Assembly: GCF_963676685.1 (NCBI RefSeq)
Contig: NC_092355.1
Coordinates: forward strand, 81,063,176-81,127,175
DNA: 64,000 nucleotides
Direction of reading: 5' to 3'
Origin: Mytilus edulis
Taxonomy: Eukaryota; Mollusca; Bivalvia; Mytilida; Mytilidae
Shown here: piece by piece, positions 35,640-47,300 of the stretch
How positions within the stretch are numbered: the first letter of the stretch is position 1
How the letters are laid out: every line of letters begins with the position of its first letter
Notes under the pieces: generated by a model
The model's database searches: none
Told to the model about the DNA's origin: nothing
The model's input: only the letters and a program-made list of their open reading frames with translations
Position numbers and translations under genes: made by a program

Positions 35640-36010
35640 ATTTTACTTGGCGGCATTTTGATCAAGGTTAGAGTTGTCTTTCTGACATTGTTTAACATCT
35701 CCCCCTTATTTTATTGATTTTGCATTTACATTTTTATTTTTCCGTTTGAATGGTTTTACATTAGTAATTTGTTTTGTCCTTTATAGCTTGCTATTCGGTG
35801 TGAGTCAAGGCTCCGTGTTGGTGACAATACTTTGAATTTATAATGGTTTACCTTTAGAAATTGTGACTTGGATGGAGAGTTGTCTCATTGGCACTCATAT
35901 CAATAAAATTGAGAATGGAAATGAAGAATGTTTCAAAGAGACAACAACCCGACCATAGAACAGATAACAGCAGACGGTCACCAACAGGTCTTCAAATCTT
36001 CTTATATCTA
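35640..36010. repeat. Dispersed mussel elements in opposite orientations
   Basis: 35650-35900 ends in GAGAGTTGTCTCATTGGCAC, an inverted GATGTGGTATGATTG-family relative. It is followed by AATGGAAATGAAGAATGTTT and AACAACCCGACCATAGAACA (about 35912-36000). This second family is also the source of the start of the 39-bp array at 36750. Confidence 0.6.
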
Positions 36011-36159
36011 TTTGATTGTTTTTTAACTCTTAAATACGTAATAAAGATGATTATCGGTCTATTTTATATGGGTTCTTTTATATCAACTAATATTTTCAAA
36101 CGGTTACATATTGCAATTGTGCCTAGAGATTTTGTCAATCCGAAATAGGCTAACAGATG

Positions 36160-36622
36160 TATTGATAATCATTTGCATAAGGTCGATTTCTAACCCGATT
36201 TCCTAATTATCGTGATAATCATTTGCATAAGGTCGATTTCTATCCTGATTTCTTAATCATCGTGATAATCATTTGCATAAGGTCGATTTCTATCCTGATT
36301 TCTTAATCATCGTGATAATCATTTACATAAGGTCGATTTCTATCCTGATTTCTTAATCATCGTGATAATCATTTGCATAAGGTCGATTTCTATCCTGATT
36401 TCTTAATCATCATGATAATCATTTGCATAAGGTCGATTTCTAACCCGATTTCTTAATTATCGTGATAATCATTTGCATAAGGTCGATTTTTAACCCGATT
36501 TCTTAATTATCGTGATAATCATTTGCATAAAGTCGATTTCTAACCCGATTTCTTAATTATCGTGATAATCATTTGCATAAGGTCGATTTCTAACCAGATT
36601 TCTTAATTATCGTGATAATCTA
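36160..36622 (+). repeat. 50-bp tandem repeat with an octamer in each unit, 9 copies
   Basis: Unit TGATAATCATTTGCATAAGG, TCGATTTCTATCCTGATTTC, TTAATCATCG. Eight of nine copies keep ATTTGCAT, the POU-factor octamer; one has ATTTACAT. Two unit types (TATCCTG and TAACCCG) are grouped in blocks. Confidence 0.9.
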
Positions 36623-36749
36623 AATTACATTAAAGATACCACTGTATCATTGTATTTATAAAATCATTTAGACATTTTTAATTCAACCTTAGATTAGTTC
36701 TAAAGTATTATATTGCGAAAAAGTTCTCTTCAATATAGCGATAAAATTT

Positions 36750-37672
36750 AGAATGGAAATGGAGAATGTGTCAAAAGAGACAAAAACAAAAGACAAAAGA
36801 AGAAAACAGCCGAAGGCCACCAATGGTCCTCAACACATCGAGAAAGTCTTCAAGAAAGGCCACCAATGGTCCTCAACACATCGAGAAAGTCTTCAAGGCC
36901 ACCAATGGTCCTCAACACATCGAGAAAGTCTTCAAGGCCACCAATGGTCCTCAACACATCGAGAAAGTCTTCAAGGCCATCAATGGTCCTCAACACATCG
37001 AGAAAGTCTTCAAGGCCACCAATGGTCCTCAACACATCGAGAAAGTCTTCAAGGCCACCAATGGTCCTCAACACATCGAGAAAGTCTTCAAGGCCACCAA
37101 TGGTCCTCAACACATCGAGAAAGTCTTCAAGAAAGGCCACCAATGGTCCTCAACACATCGAGAAAGTCTTCAAGGCCACCAATGGTCCTCAACACATCGA
37201 AAAAGTCTTCAAGGCCACCAATGGTCCTCAACACATCGAGAAAGTCTTCAAGAAGGCCACCAATGGTCCTCAACACATCGAGAAAGTCTTCAAGGCCACC
37301 AATGGTCCTCAACACATCAAGAAAGTCTTCAAGGCCACCAATGGTCCTCAACACATCGAGAAAGTCTTCAAGGCCACCAATGGTCCTCAACACATCGAGA
37401 AAGTCCAATGGTCCTCAACACATCGAGAAAGTCTTCAAGAAGGCCACCAATGGTCCTCAACACACCGAGAAAGTCCAATGGTCCTCAACACATCGAGAAA
37501 GTCTGCAAGAAGGCCACCAATGGTCCTCAACACATCGAGAAAGTTTTCAAGGCCACCAATGGTCCTCAACACATCGAGAAAGTCTTCAAGGCCACCAATG
37601 GTCCTCAACACATCGAGAAAGTCTTCAAGGCCACCAATGGTCCTCAATACATCGAGAAAGTCTTCAAGAAAG
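36750..37672 (+). repeat. 39-bp minisatellite grown from a dispersed element, ~21 copies
   Basis: Unit AAGGCCACCAATGGTCCTCA followed by ACACATCGAGAAAGTCTTC, 39 bp, with +3 and +4 forms (AAGAAAGGCC) and a few truncated units (near 37404 and 37474). The lead-in at 36751-36815 (GAATGGAAATGGAGAATGTG, ACAGCCGAAGGCCACCAATG) belongs to a dispersed mussel family, so the array was seeded inside such an element. Frames of up to 325 codons exist in all three plus frames and on the minus strand, which argues against any being a real protein. Confidence 0.9.
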
Positions 37673-37699
37673 CGATACTTATAAATGTAATAATAATTG

Positions 37700-38235
37700 C
37701 ATAATTGCCAAATATAACTTAGCTATATAGCTTGTTCATTCGCTGCCAACTGAACCATTCTTAAAACATATTTCTACATTTAAGAGTTTTAGTTGTGTTG
37801 GTTTATTGTGAGGTTCACTTAGAACATCAGTTCCAATAACACTGATTTATCAATATGTCACATATTTCCACTAATCTATAACGACAGTTTTCTATTATTG
37901 TGTATGACCTAGTATTGTAATGACTGTCTCTTGTAATCTTTCAAGCCATAAGTTCTAGATTTACTGTACGACAAACTAGTTTATTATCAATTTGCATACA
38001 AGGAAGGAGCGATTTCCAGACAATTTCTATTGATGTATTTCAAAGTAACCACTAATCTGTTTATCGAACTTAATTTATTAAGAAATAAGCACGCTGGGTT
38101 ATTTCAACCTTATAAACTGGCGGGACATTTCTGCTGAATTCGTATCAAATACATTCAAAATAACGTCATTTATGATTTTTACAGAATAATGTGAAAATGG
38201 CGTTAACAAACATAAACATGATAAAGTAGAATAAG
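37700..38235. other. Intergenic, no gene seen
   Basis: AT-rich spacer without recognisable features. Confidence 0.4.
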
Positions 38236-38239
38236 AATG

Positions 38240-39172
38240 ATCAAGAATGCACACCCTGAAATGTCTTGCCTTGTTTACTTGTATGTATGATCAAGAACGC
38301 ACACCCTGAAATGTCTTGCCTTGTTTACTTGTATGTATGATCAAGAACGCACACCCTGAAATGTCTTGCCTTGTTTACTTGTATGTATGATCAAGAATGC
38401 ACCCTGAAATGTCTTCATTACTTGTATGTATGATCAAGAATGCACCCTGAAATGTCTTGTTTACTTGTATGTATGATCAAGAATGCACACCCTGAAATGT
38501 CTTGTTTACTTGTATGTATGATCAAGAATGCACACCCTGAAATGTCTTGTTTACTTGTATGTATGATCAAGAATGCACACCCTGAAATGTCTTGTTTACT
38601 TGTATGTATGATCAAGAATGCACACCCTGAAATGTCTTGTTTACTTGTATGTATGATCAAGAATGCACCCTGAAATGTCTTGTTTACTTGTATGTTTGAT
38701 CAAGAATGCACACCCTGAAATGTCTTGCCTAGTTTACTTGTATGTATGATCAAGAATGCACCCTGAAATGTCTTGTTTACTTGTATGTATGATCAAGAAT
38801 GCACACCCTGAAATGTCTTGCCTTGTTTACTTGTATGTATGATCAAGAATGCACACCCTGAAATGTCTTGCCTAGTTTACTTGTATGTATGATCAAGAAT
38901 GCACCCTGAAATGTCTTGTTTACTTGTATGTTTGATCAAGAATGCACACCCTGAAATGTCTTGCCTAGTTTACTTGTATGTATGATCAAGAATGCACCCT
39001 GAAATATCTTGTTTACTTATATGTATGATCAAGAATGCACACCCTGAAATGTCTTGCCTTGTTTACTTGTATGTATGATCAAGAATGCACACCCTGAAAT
39101 GTCTTGCCTTGTTTACTTGTATGTATGATCAAGAATGCACACCCTGAAATGTCTTGACTTGTTTACTAGTTT
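38240..39172 (+). repeat. 45/50-bp tandem repeat, about 20 copies
   Basis: Unit TGTATGATCAAGAATGCACA, CCCTGAAATGTCTTGCCTTG, TTTACTTGTA (50 bp), alternating with forms lacking CCTTG and/or CA. Unit types come in runs, showing local homogenisation. Confidence 0.9.
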
Positions 39173-39199
39173 TGTATGTAACAGGAAGGTTTTCTTATA

Positions 39200-39700
39200 T
39201 TTTTTGTATAAGTATCATATAACTAGCAATAATGATTCTCACGGTGATCTCTCTCTTAAATGTTTTACTACGCTTTTTGTTGTTGGTCTGCTGTCACAAT
39301 GAGGATTAATTTACATCACGTATCACTGTATTGATTGTCACAATTGATAATACATAAAGTATTTGAATTAAATTTTAATATGAAATTATAGAGAAATAAC
39401 ATATAGTTACTAAACAAAAAGCAGTGTATCACAAAAACAATGAGTTGGCACAAAAACAATGTAGTCATATACAAAACATACAAAAGAAGTGGGGTTTGCA
39501 TGCGACATGAGTATCACATTACCACCCGTCTCGTTACAAATAGCTATACACTGATATGGAATTCTTGGGTATTAAATGTTCAATACAATGGCCCTTACCC
39601 ACTGTAACGTTAAAATTAGGTAAATATAAATTTTACACATGCAAGTCTATTTTTCTGGTAGTCCATCTTTTACTTCTTATGAAAACAAAGACATGATTAA
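39200..39700. other. Intergenic, no gene seen
   Basis: AT-rich spacer; the 61-codon minus frame has no support. Confidence 0.4.
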
Positions 39701-39707
39701 TCTGTTC

Positions 39708-40027
39708 AATTGACTCGGTCATGGCAGATCAAGGAAAGGGAGGTAACAATTGACTCGGTCATGGCAGATCAAGGAAAGGGAGGTAACAATTGACTCGGTC
39801 ATGGCAGATCAAGGAAAGGGAGGTAACAATTGACTCGGTCATGGCAGATCAAGGAAAGGGAGGTAACAATTGACTCGGTCATGGCAGATCAAGGAAAGGG
39901 AGGTAACAATTGACTCGGTCATGGCAGATCAAGGAAAGGGAGGTAACAATTGACTCGGTCATGGCAGATCAAGGAAAGGGAGGTAACAATTGACTCGGTC
40001 ATGGCAGATAAAGGAAAGGAAGGTAAC
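39708..40027 (+). repeat. 40-bp tandem repeat, 8 almost identical copies
   Basis: Unit CAATTGACTCGGTCATGGCA followed by GATCAAGGAAAGGGAGGTAA, exactly 40 bp. The first seven copies are identical as printed; the eighth differs at two positions (GATAAAGGAAAGGAAGG). Confidence 0.95.
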
Positions 40028-40245
40028 AATGATATTTTTGAGTACTTGGGATGTCAAAGGACCACTTATTGCGAAAAAAAACGCTTACCCTGAACAACAC
40101 TCAAACTCTATTTGCAAGTGCTAATTTTACGATTATATACTAATTATGTAATTAATTCATTCAGACATTAAAGAAAGAAAGAAAAAGAAACAGAAGTGAA
40201 GGCCGCAACTTTCACAAAAATAACTAAATTAGAACTCGACTCTAC

Positions 40246-40563
40246 TCAATCTCCGGCGCAGAGATCATATCCGTTCCGTTCAATACTGCATAACACTGCA
40301 CTCAATATGAAATTTTGCAAATTACTAACCAGACGCGAATAGAAATGATATAAATGTCTTGTAGATTTAGAAGATAACGGCACACATTGAACAAATAGAT
40401 TCAATATAAACGGTTGTAGGGGACGTAATGGAATTGCAGTGAGTTGGGAACTTTTGCTCAATTTATATGGTCCCACTGTTAATTCTTGATGAAAACAACA
40501 AATTCGTGCGCGTACCGATTTGTAGTGTGTTGCAGAATTTTCATATTCATCTCTTAAGGACAA
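40246..40563 (-). CDS. Unidentified 105-codon frame (doubtful)
   Basis: Open frame of 105 codons in a segment that is less AT-rich than its surroundings and free of tandem repeats. It begins MSLRDEYENSATHYKSVRAR and shows no domain, signal peptide or membrane helix I recognise. It lies about 670 bp upstream, on the same strand, of the 3' end of the claudin-like gene region. No TATA box or splice signals were found. It may be chance or a dispersed element. Confidence 0.15.
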   Translation of the reverse strand: MSLRDEYENSATHYKSVRARICCFHQELTVGPYKLSKSSQLTAIPLRPLQPFILNLFVQCVPLSSKSTRHLYHFYSRLVSNLQNFILSAVLCSIERNGYDLCAGD

Positions 40564-40999
40564 GAGTGTATTCAGTTCTCACCCAGTAAGGTTATTTATT
40601 TATTTCTCAAATTTCTTTAAATCCCCCCTTATCGTCCATACAATAGACTCTTAGGTGTACATTATCAGCTATCGCCACAATAAGCACCTATAAGACCAAC
40701 ATCATCGGACAAGAAACCATAAAAATAAGGAAAAAAACTATTAACTTGTCTGTCGTAAAGGACGACCATTTGATAGTCAAGGGGGGAGGATATTCAACTG
40801 AATATAGTCTCAAACAGGACAAGACGAAGCACTGAATACATTCATTACATGAAATACTTGTGTACAAAATAGAAAATAAATCTTCGCTATGTACCATGCA
40901 TAAACAAAATCAGCGAGGCTTGCATAAAGGGGACAATGATTATTCCGTCAGAGAAAAATTCTTCTGTTTTAAGTTCCGGAATATCTGAGAACTGCTACA

Positions 41000-41300
41000 T
41001 CCGTAGTGATTTCATATTCAAATGTAACACTATGAGTATACCACTTCTTGTATACATGAAGAATCGGTATACATGACATCTACTTCGTATGTTGTAAATT
41101 CATATTCAAAATGTAACACCATGATTTTACTTGCACTTCCGGTAAACATGGCCCCTGCTTCGTCTGTTGTAAATTTAAATTTAAATGTAACCCCATGAGT
41201 TTACCACTTTCGGTATACAAGGCACGTGCTACGTCTGTTGTAAATTTAAATTCAGATGTAGCACCATCAGAATACCACTTCCGGTATACATTGCACCTGC
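41000..41300 (-). repeat. ~80-bp tandem copies of the claudin-like gene's last exon end
   Basis: Four diverging copies of a unit with ATGTAACACCATGAGTTTAC, CACTTCCGGTATACATGGCA and CCTGCTTCGTCTGTTGTAAA. The first copy (reading the minus strand) overlaps the last ~27 codons and the stop codon at 41229; the rest form the presumed 3' untranslated region. Confidence 0.75.
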
Positions 41301-44300
41301 TATAACTGTCAATCCATACGACCAGGATAAGTCCCGATTTTTAGCTCCATATATCACAATCCCTAGTACTGTAAATCCAGCTGCAAAATAAAACAAAAAA
41401 TAAATTGGGAATTATGCCCCTGCTTGCATATCATATGCAGTTATAAAGGAACATAACAGTTTGTATTTGGTCTGTATTTTGTGGTAATAAGCATTGTGTA
41501 TAAGTTTTTGTTCAGTTACACTGAAGTTGGAGAACGGGAACGAACAATTCAGCATTTTTTTCCAGTTCTAAATAGGCATTACTCAAGAATGGTAAAAGTG
41601 ACGTACGTACAGACGGACGGACAAGGGGCATAACAATGGTTCGTGAAGTATTACAGTGTACTCAAAAATGATCCCTTTATTTTTTTATAGAATAGCTATT
41701 CAAGTATAGATGACATGGATAACTTTAGTAAATTTGTTTTAAGTCTTAGGTTATATGTCTTTCATACGATTTTAATTTTTGCGATATTGAGTAAAATCCT
41801 GTTTTATTCATATAAATAATTTCAGAAAGCGAGTTTGAATTACTGTCGCATTTTTCGCAATAATAAAAACATCGCAATAACTTCTAAATCTACATTATGT
41901 AAATATGATGTTTTGCACTTTTATTATTCTGGCGCTGTTTTGTGAACTGTCACAGTGCTCTTTTGTGTACTATCACAGTACAGTTTTGTGTACTGTCACA
42001 GTGCTGTTTTGTGTACTGTCACAGTGCTATTTTATGTTCTGTCACAGTGCTCTTTTGTGTACTGTCACAGTGCTGTTTTTGTGTACTGTCACAGTACTGT
42101 TTTGTGTACTGTCACAGTTCTGTTTTGTGTACTGTCACAGTGCTATTTTATATTCTGTCACAGTGCTCTTTTGTGTACTGTCACAGTGCTATTTATGTTC
42201 TATCACAGTGCTCTTTTGTGTACTGTCATAGTGCTATTTTGTGTACGTTACAGTGCTTTTTTTGTACTGTCACAGTGTTGTTTTGTGTACTGTCACAGTA
42301 CTGTGTTGTGTACAGTCACAGTGCTGTTTTGTGTACTGTCACAGTGATGTTTTGTGTACTGTCACAGTGCTGTTTTATGTACTGTCACAGTGCTGTTTTG
42401 TGTACTGTCATAGTGCTGTTTTGTGTACTGTCACAGTACTGTTTTGTGTAGTCACAGTGCTATTTTGTTTTGTGTACTGTCACAGTGATGTTTTATGTAC
42501 TGTCACAGTACTGTTTTGTGTACTGTCGCAGTGCTGTTTTGTGTACTGTCACAGTGCTGTTTTGTGTACTGTCATAGTACTGTTTTGTGTACTGTCACAG
42601 TGTTGTTTTGTGTACTGTCACAGTACTGTTTTGTGAACTGTCACAGTGTTGTTTTGTGTACTGTCACAGTACTGTTTTGTGTACTGTCACAGTACTGTTT
42701 TGTGTACTGTCACAGTGCTCTTTTATATTCTGTCACAGTGCTGTTTTGTGTACTGTCACAGTTCTGTTTTGTGTACTGTCACAGTGCTATTTTATATTCT
42801 GTCACAGTGCTCTTTTGTGTACTATCACAGTGCTGTTTTTGTATTGTCACAGTGCTTTTTTTGTACTGTCACAGTGCTGTTTTGTGTACTGTCACAGTGC
42901 TTTTTGTGTACTGTCACAGTACTGTTTTGTGTACTGTCACAATGCTGTTTTGTGTACTGTCACAGTGCTGTTTTGTGTACTGTCAAATTGCTGTTTTGTG
43001 TACTGTCACAGTGCTGTTTTGTGTACTGTCACAGTGCTGTTTTGTGTACTGTCACAGTACTGTTTTTTGTACTGTCACAGTGCTGTTTTGTGTACTGTCA
43101 CAGTGCTCTTTTATATTCTGTCACAGTGCTGTTTTGTGTACTGTCACAGTTCTGTTTTGTGTACTGTCACAGTGCTATTTTATATTCTGTCACAGTGCTC
43201 TTTTGTGTACTATCACAGTGCTGTTTTTGTATTGTCACAATGCTTTTTTTGTACTGTCACAGTGCTGTTTTGTGTACTGTCACAGTGCTTTTTGTGTACT
43301 GTCACAGTGCTGTTTTGTGTACTGTCACAGTACTGTTTTGTGTACTGTCACAATGCTGTTTTGTGTACTGTCACAGTGCTGTTTTGTGTACTGTCAAATT
43401 GCTGTTTTGTGTACTGTCACAGTGCTGTTTTGTGTACTGTCACAGTGCTGTTTTGTGTACTGTCACAGTGCTGTTTTGTGTACTGTCACAGTACTGTTTT
43501 GTGTACTGTCACAGTGCTGTTTTGTGTACTGTCACAGTGCTATTTTATGTTGTCACAGTGCTCTTTTGTGTACTATCACAGTAGTTTTATGTACTATTAC
43601 AGTGCTGTTTTGTTAATTTCAGCATGCATGTTTATATATTTGATGTCTGCCATTTACCCCATTGGGTTTAATTGGCATTTAAATAAATAAAATTATATAA
43701 AAAAATAGAAATAATGTGGTACAATTTAAGAGAAATCACAAAATTGATTTGAAGGATTTATGATAGCTATTGCACTGTAAGACCTATGTAGCTATTGTAC
43801 TGTAGGTTTGAGATCGTTATTTAATTGTATATCTGAGATTATCATTGAAATATTCAAGATAATCAGATGTTGTATGATTGTCGATGAGAAATTATCCATT
43901 AAAGACCAAAGAAAAGACAACCCCCAGTGAACTAAAGTCTCCTTGGTTGAATATAATAGTCCTTATTTTATGCTAAATTCTGTGTCATTTTGTTTTTAGT
44001 GGAAAGTTGTCTCATTGAACATCATACCACATCTTCTTATTTTTATAAGATTTTTTTTCATGTAAGCTGGATAAAGTACAACTACATATTACTACTTCCG
44101 AGGGTCAGGTGGTCTAGGGATAATTCAGTTAATGGTTTTTTTTTCTTCCTTTTATACAAGTATTAATAATTAGTACACTCTTATAGTCAACGTAATAAGA
44201 GATAAGTACTTGTTACATGTGTGACTCTTATAGTCAACATAATAAGTAGATAAGTACTTGTTACATGTGTGACTCTTATAGTCAACGTAATAAGTAGATA

Positions 44301-47300
44301 AGTACTTGTTACATGTGTGACTCTTATAGTCAACGTAATAAGTAGATAAGTACTTGTTACATGTGTGACTCTTATAGTCAACGTAATAAGTAGATAAGTA
44401 CTTGTTACATGTGTGACTCTTATAGTCAACGTAATAAGTAGATAAGTACTTGTTACATGTGTGACTCTTATAGTCAACGTAATAAGTAGATAAGTACTTG
44501 TTACATGTGTGACTCTTATAGTCAACGTAATAAGTAGATAAGTACTTGTTACATGTGTGACTCTTATAGTCAACGTAATAAGAGATAAGTACTTGTTACA
44601 TGTGTGACTCTTATAGTCAACATAATAAGTAGATAAGTACTTGTTACATGTGTGACTCTTATAGTCAACATAATAAGTAGATAAGTACTTGTTACATGTG
44701 TGACTCTTATAGTCAACGTAATAAGTAGATAAGTACTTGTTACATGTGTGACTCTTATAGTCAACGTAATAAGTAGATAAGTACTTGTTACATGTGTGAC
44801 TCTTATAGTCAACGTAATAAGTAGATAAGTACTTGTTACATGTGTGACTCTTATAGTCAACGTAATAAGTAGATAAGTACTTGTTACATGTGTGACTCTT
44901 ATAGTCAACGTAATAAGTAGATAAGTACTTGTTACATGTGTGACTCTTATAGTCAACATTATAAGTAGATAAGTACTTGTTACATGTGTGAAGTAGTATA
45001 TTATATTACCTGCGATAAACGTAGATACCATTCCAATTATAAATATGGCCTTGTTAGAAGAGGACTGTGGATGGAATATAAACAGCACCAAAAATACTAA
45101 GGCCAGGAAAGCAGCGAATAGACCCAATGTTTCCAGCGCCTGTGTAGCTTCAAACCATGCTGAAATATAAATACAATTAAATAGACCCAATGTTTCCAGC
45201 GCTTGTGTAGCTTCAAACCATGCTGAATTAAATACAATCAAATAGACCCCATGTTTCCAGCGCTTGTGTGGCTTCAAACCATGCTGAAATATAAATACAA
45301 TCAAATAGACCCCATGTTTCCAGCGCTTGTGTGGCTTCAAACCATGCTGAAATATAAATACAATCAAATAGACCCCATGTTTCCAGCACTTGTGTGGCTT
45401 CAAACCATGCTGAAATATAAATACAATCAAATAGACCCCATGTTTCCAGCGCTTGTGTGGCTTCAAACCATGCTGAAATATAAATACAATCAAATAGACC
45501 CCATGTTTCCAGCACTTTTGTGGCTTCAAACCATGCTGAAATATAAATACAATCAAATAGACCCAATGTTTTCAGCGCTTGTGTGGCTTCAAACCATGCT
45601 GAAATATAAATACAATCAAATAGACCCAATGTTTCCAGCGCTTGTGTGGCTTCAAACCATGCTAAAACATAAATACAATCAAATAGACCCAATGTTTCCA
45701 GCGCTTGTGTGGCTTCAAACCATGCTGAAATATAAAAATCAAATAGACCCCATGTTTCCAGCGCTTGTGTGGCTTCAAACCATGCTGAAACATAAATACA
45801 ATCAAGTAGACCCGAGATATATAGCATTCCAAATATTGCCAAGGTCTGTGTGTCTTCAAACCCTGCTGAAATATAAAAACAATCAAAAAGAGCCTATATA
45901 TATAGCAATCCAAATACAGTCAAGGTCTGTGTGGATTCAAATCATATGCTGAAATATAAATACCATCAAATAGACCCTATTTATTTTCAATCATTTTGTG
46001 AGCTTCAATTTAACCAAGCTTGTATAAATAAAGTATTTCCCTGGATAGCGTATTATGTTTTATGTGTTATGTTTGAAAGAAGTAAAATATACAAATAAGT
46101 AATAAAGAAAAGTCATCAGGCTAGGGGGGTTTATTACTTTAAAGTCATATTTTGCCTCTCCGTAAAATCATCACATCAAAATCCGTCGTGGAGGTCAGAG
46201 GTCATGTTGTGACACATCACTGGTTACAAAAGAGATGCTTGCTTTTCTTCAGGGGAATTTGAGGTTTTATTATGAATAAATAATGTATTCTAAATTAGTT
46301 TGTATGTACGGAGCAATACTGTGTTATGCAAATTACCCTGTCTAGTTTTTTTACAACGTTTTACAATCAATTGCAAAATGAACTGTCTTTGATTCTTTTA
46401 CCAAAGACGCCGGTTATATTTTATTTTGAAATAAAGAAAAATATAAAATCCAAATTAGCCATAGGATAATTTGGAAATAGGATAATTTGGAAATGAACAT
46501 TTCTCTATATTTCAGGAAAGAATCATACCATGGTAAAAGAAAGACAATTCACTCTTGTAAACAGTACATCTCGTTGATACCAATTTAATTTTACTTGAAA
46601 AGGATAAAATGATATGAGTTTTACTTAAGTTAACATTAAGGGAATAGTGTAGAATTCGAAAGAAAGATTGAGCACTAGATTGAAAATCAAAGATCAAAAA
46701 AACAAAAATTATATGCAAAATGTTGAGATATTTTTCAAAACTGATTCCTTAACCATGTTAACAGTGATTCATTAACCATGTCAAAACTGATTCCTTAACC
46801 ATGTTAACAGGGATGGTGCTCATTGCAGATAATTAGATTGGATAAAATTTAGAATAAGGACATCATGCTTAATTTGAATAAATATTTTAATACATATAAT
46901 TCTTTTTAAAACCAATCTTATATCTCAGGAGCCTGTAATTCAGTGGTTGTCGTTTGTTTATATGTTTATGTGTTACATATTTGTCTTTCCTTCATTTTTT
47001 TTATATAAATAAGGCCGTTAGTTTTCTCGTTTGAATTGTATAACATTGTCTTATCGGGGTCTTTAATAGCTGACTATGCGGTATGGTCTTTGCTCATTGT
47101 TGAAGGCCGTACGGTGATATATAGTTGTTAATGTCTGTGTCATTTTGGTCTCTTGTGGACAGTTGTCTCATTGGCAATCATACCACATCTTCTTTTTTAT
47201 ATTATACAGATCTCTTAATTAGACTATAAGAAGATAAACTTGAAACAGCTGATAATTCAGTAATAAACAGCTGATCCACTCATTTCACTTTAGATAATTC

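Noticed and set aside
36753-37730. 325-, 312- and 272-codon plus-strand frames and minus-strand counterparts
   Set aside because: All three frames of one strand and one of the other are open at once, because the 39-bp unit has no stops. Indels of 3 and 4 bp are both tolerated, so no single frame is conserved.
41905-43690. Frames of up to 373 codons rich in Cys, Val, Phe and His
   Set aside because: The 23-bp repeat cycles through all frames without a stop; there is no selection for one frame, and it lies inside an intron.
44187-45842. 328- and 204-codon minus-strand frames and a 233-codon plus-strand frame
   Set aside because: Mostly 48-bp and 63-bp repeat units. Only the 150 bp at 45010-45159 (exon 2 of the claudin-like gene) is supported as coding.
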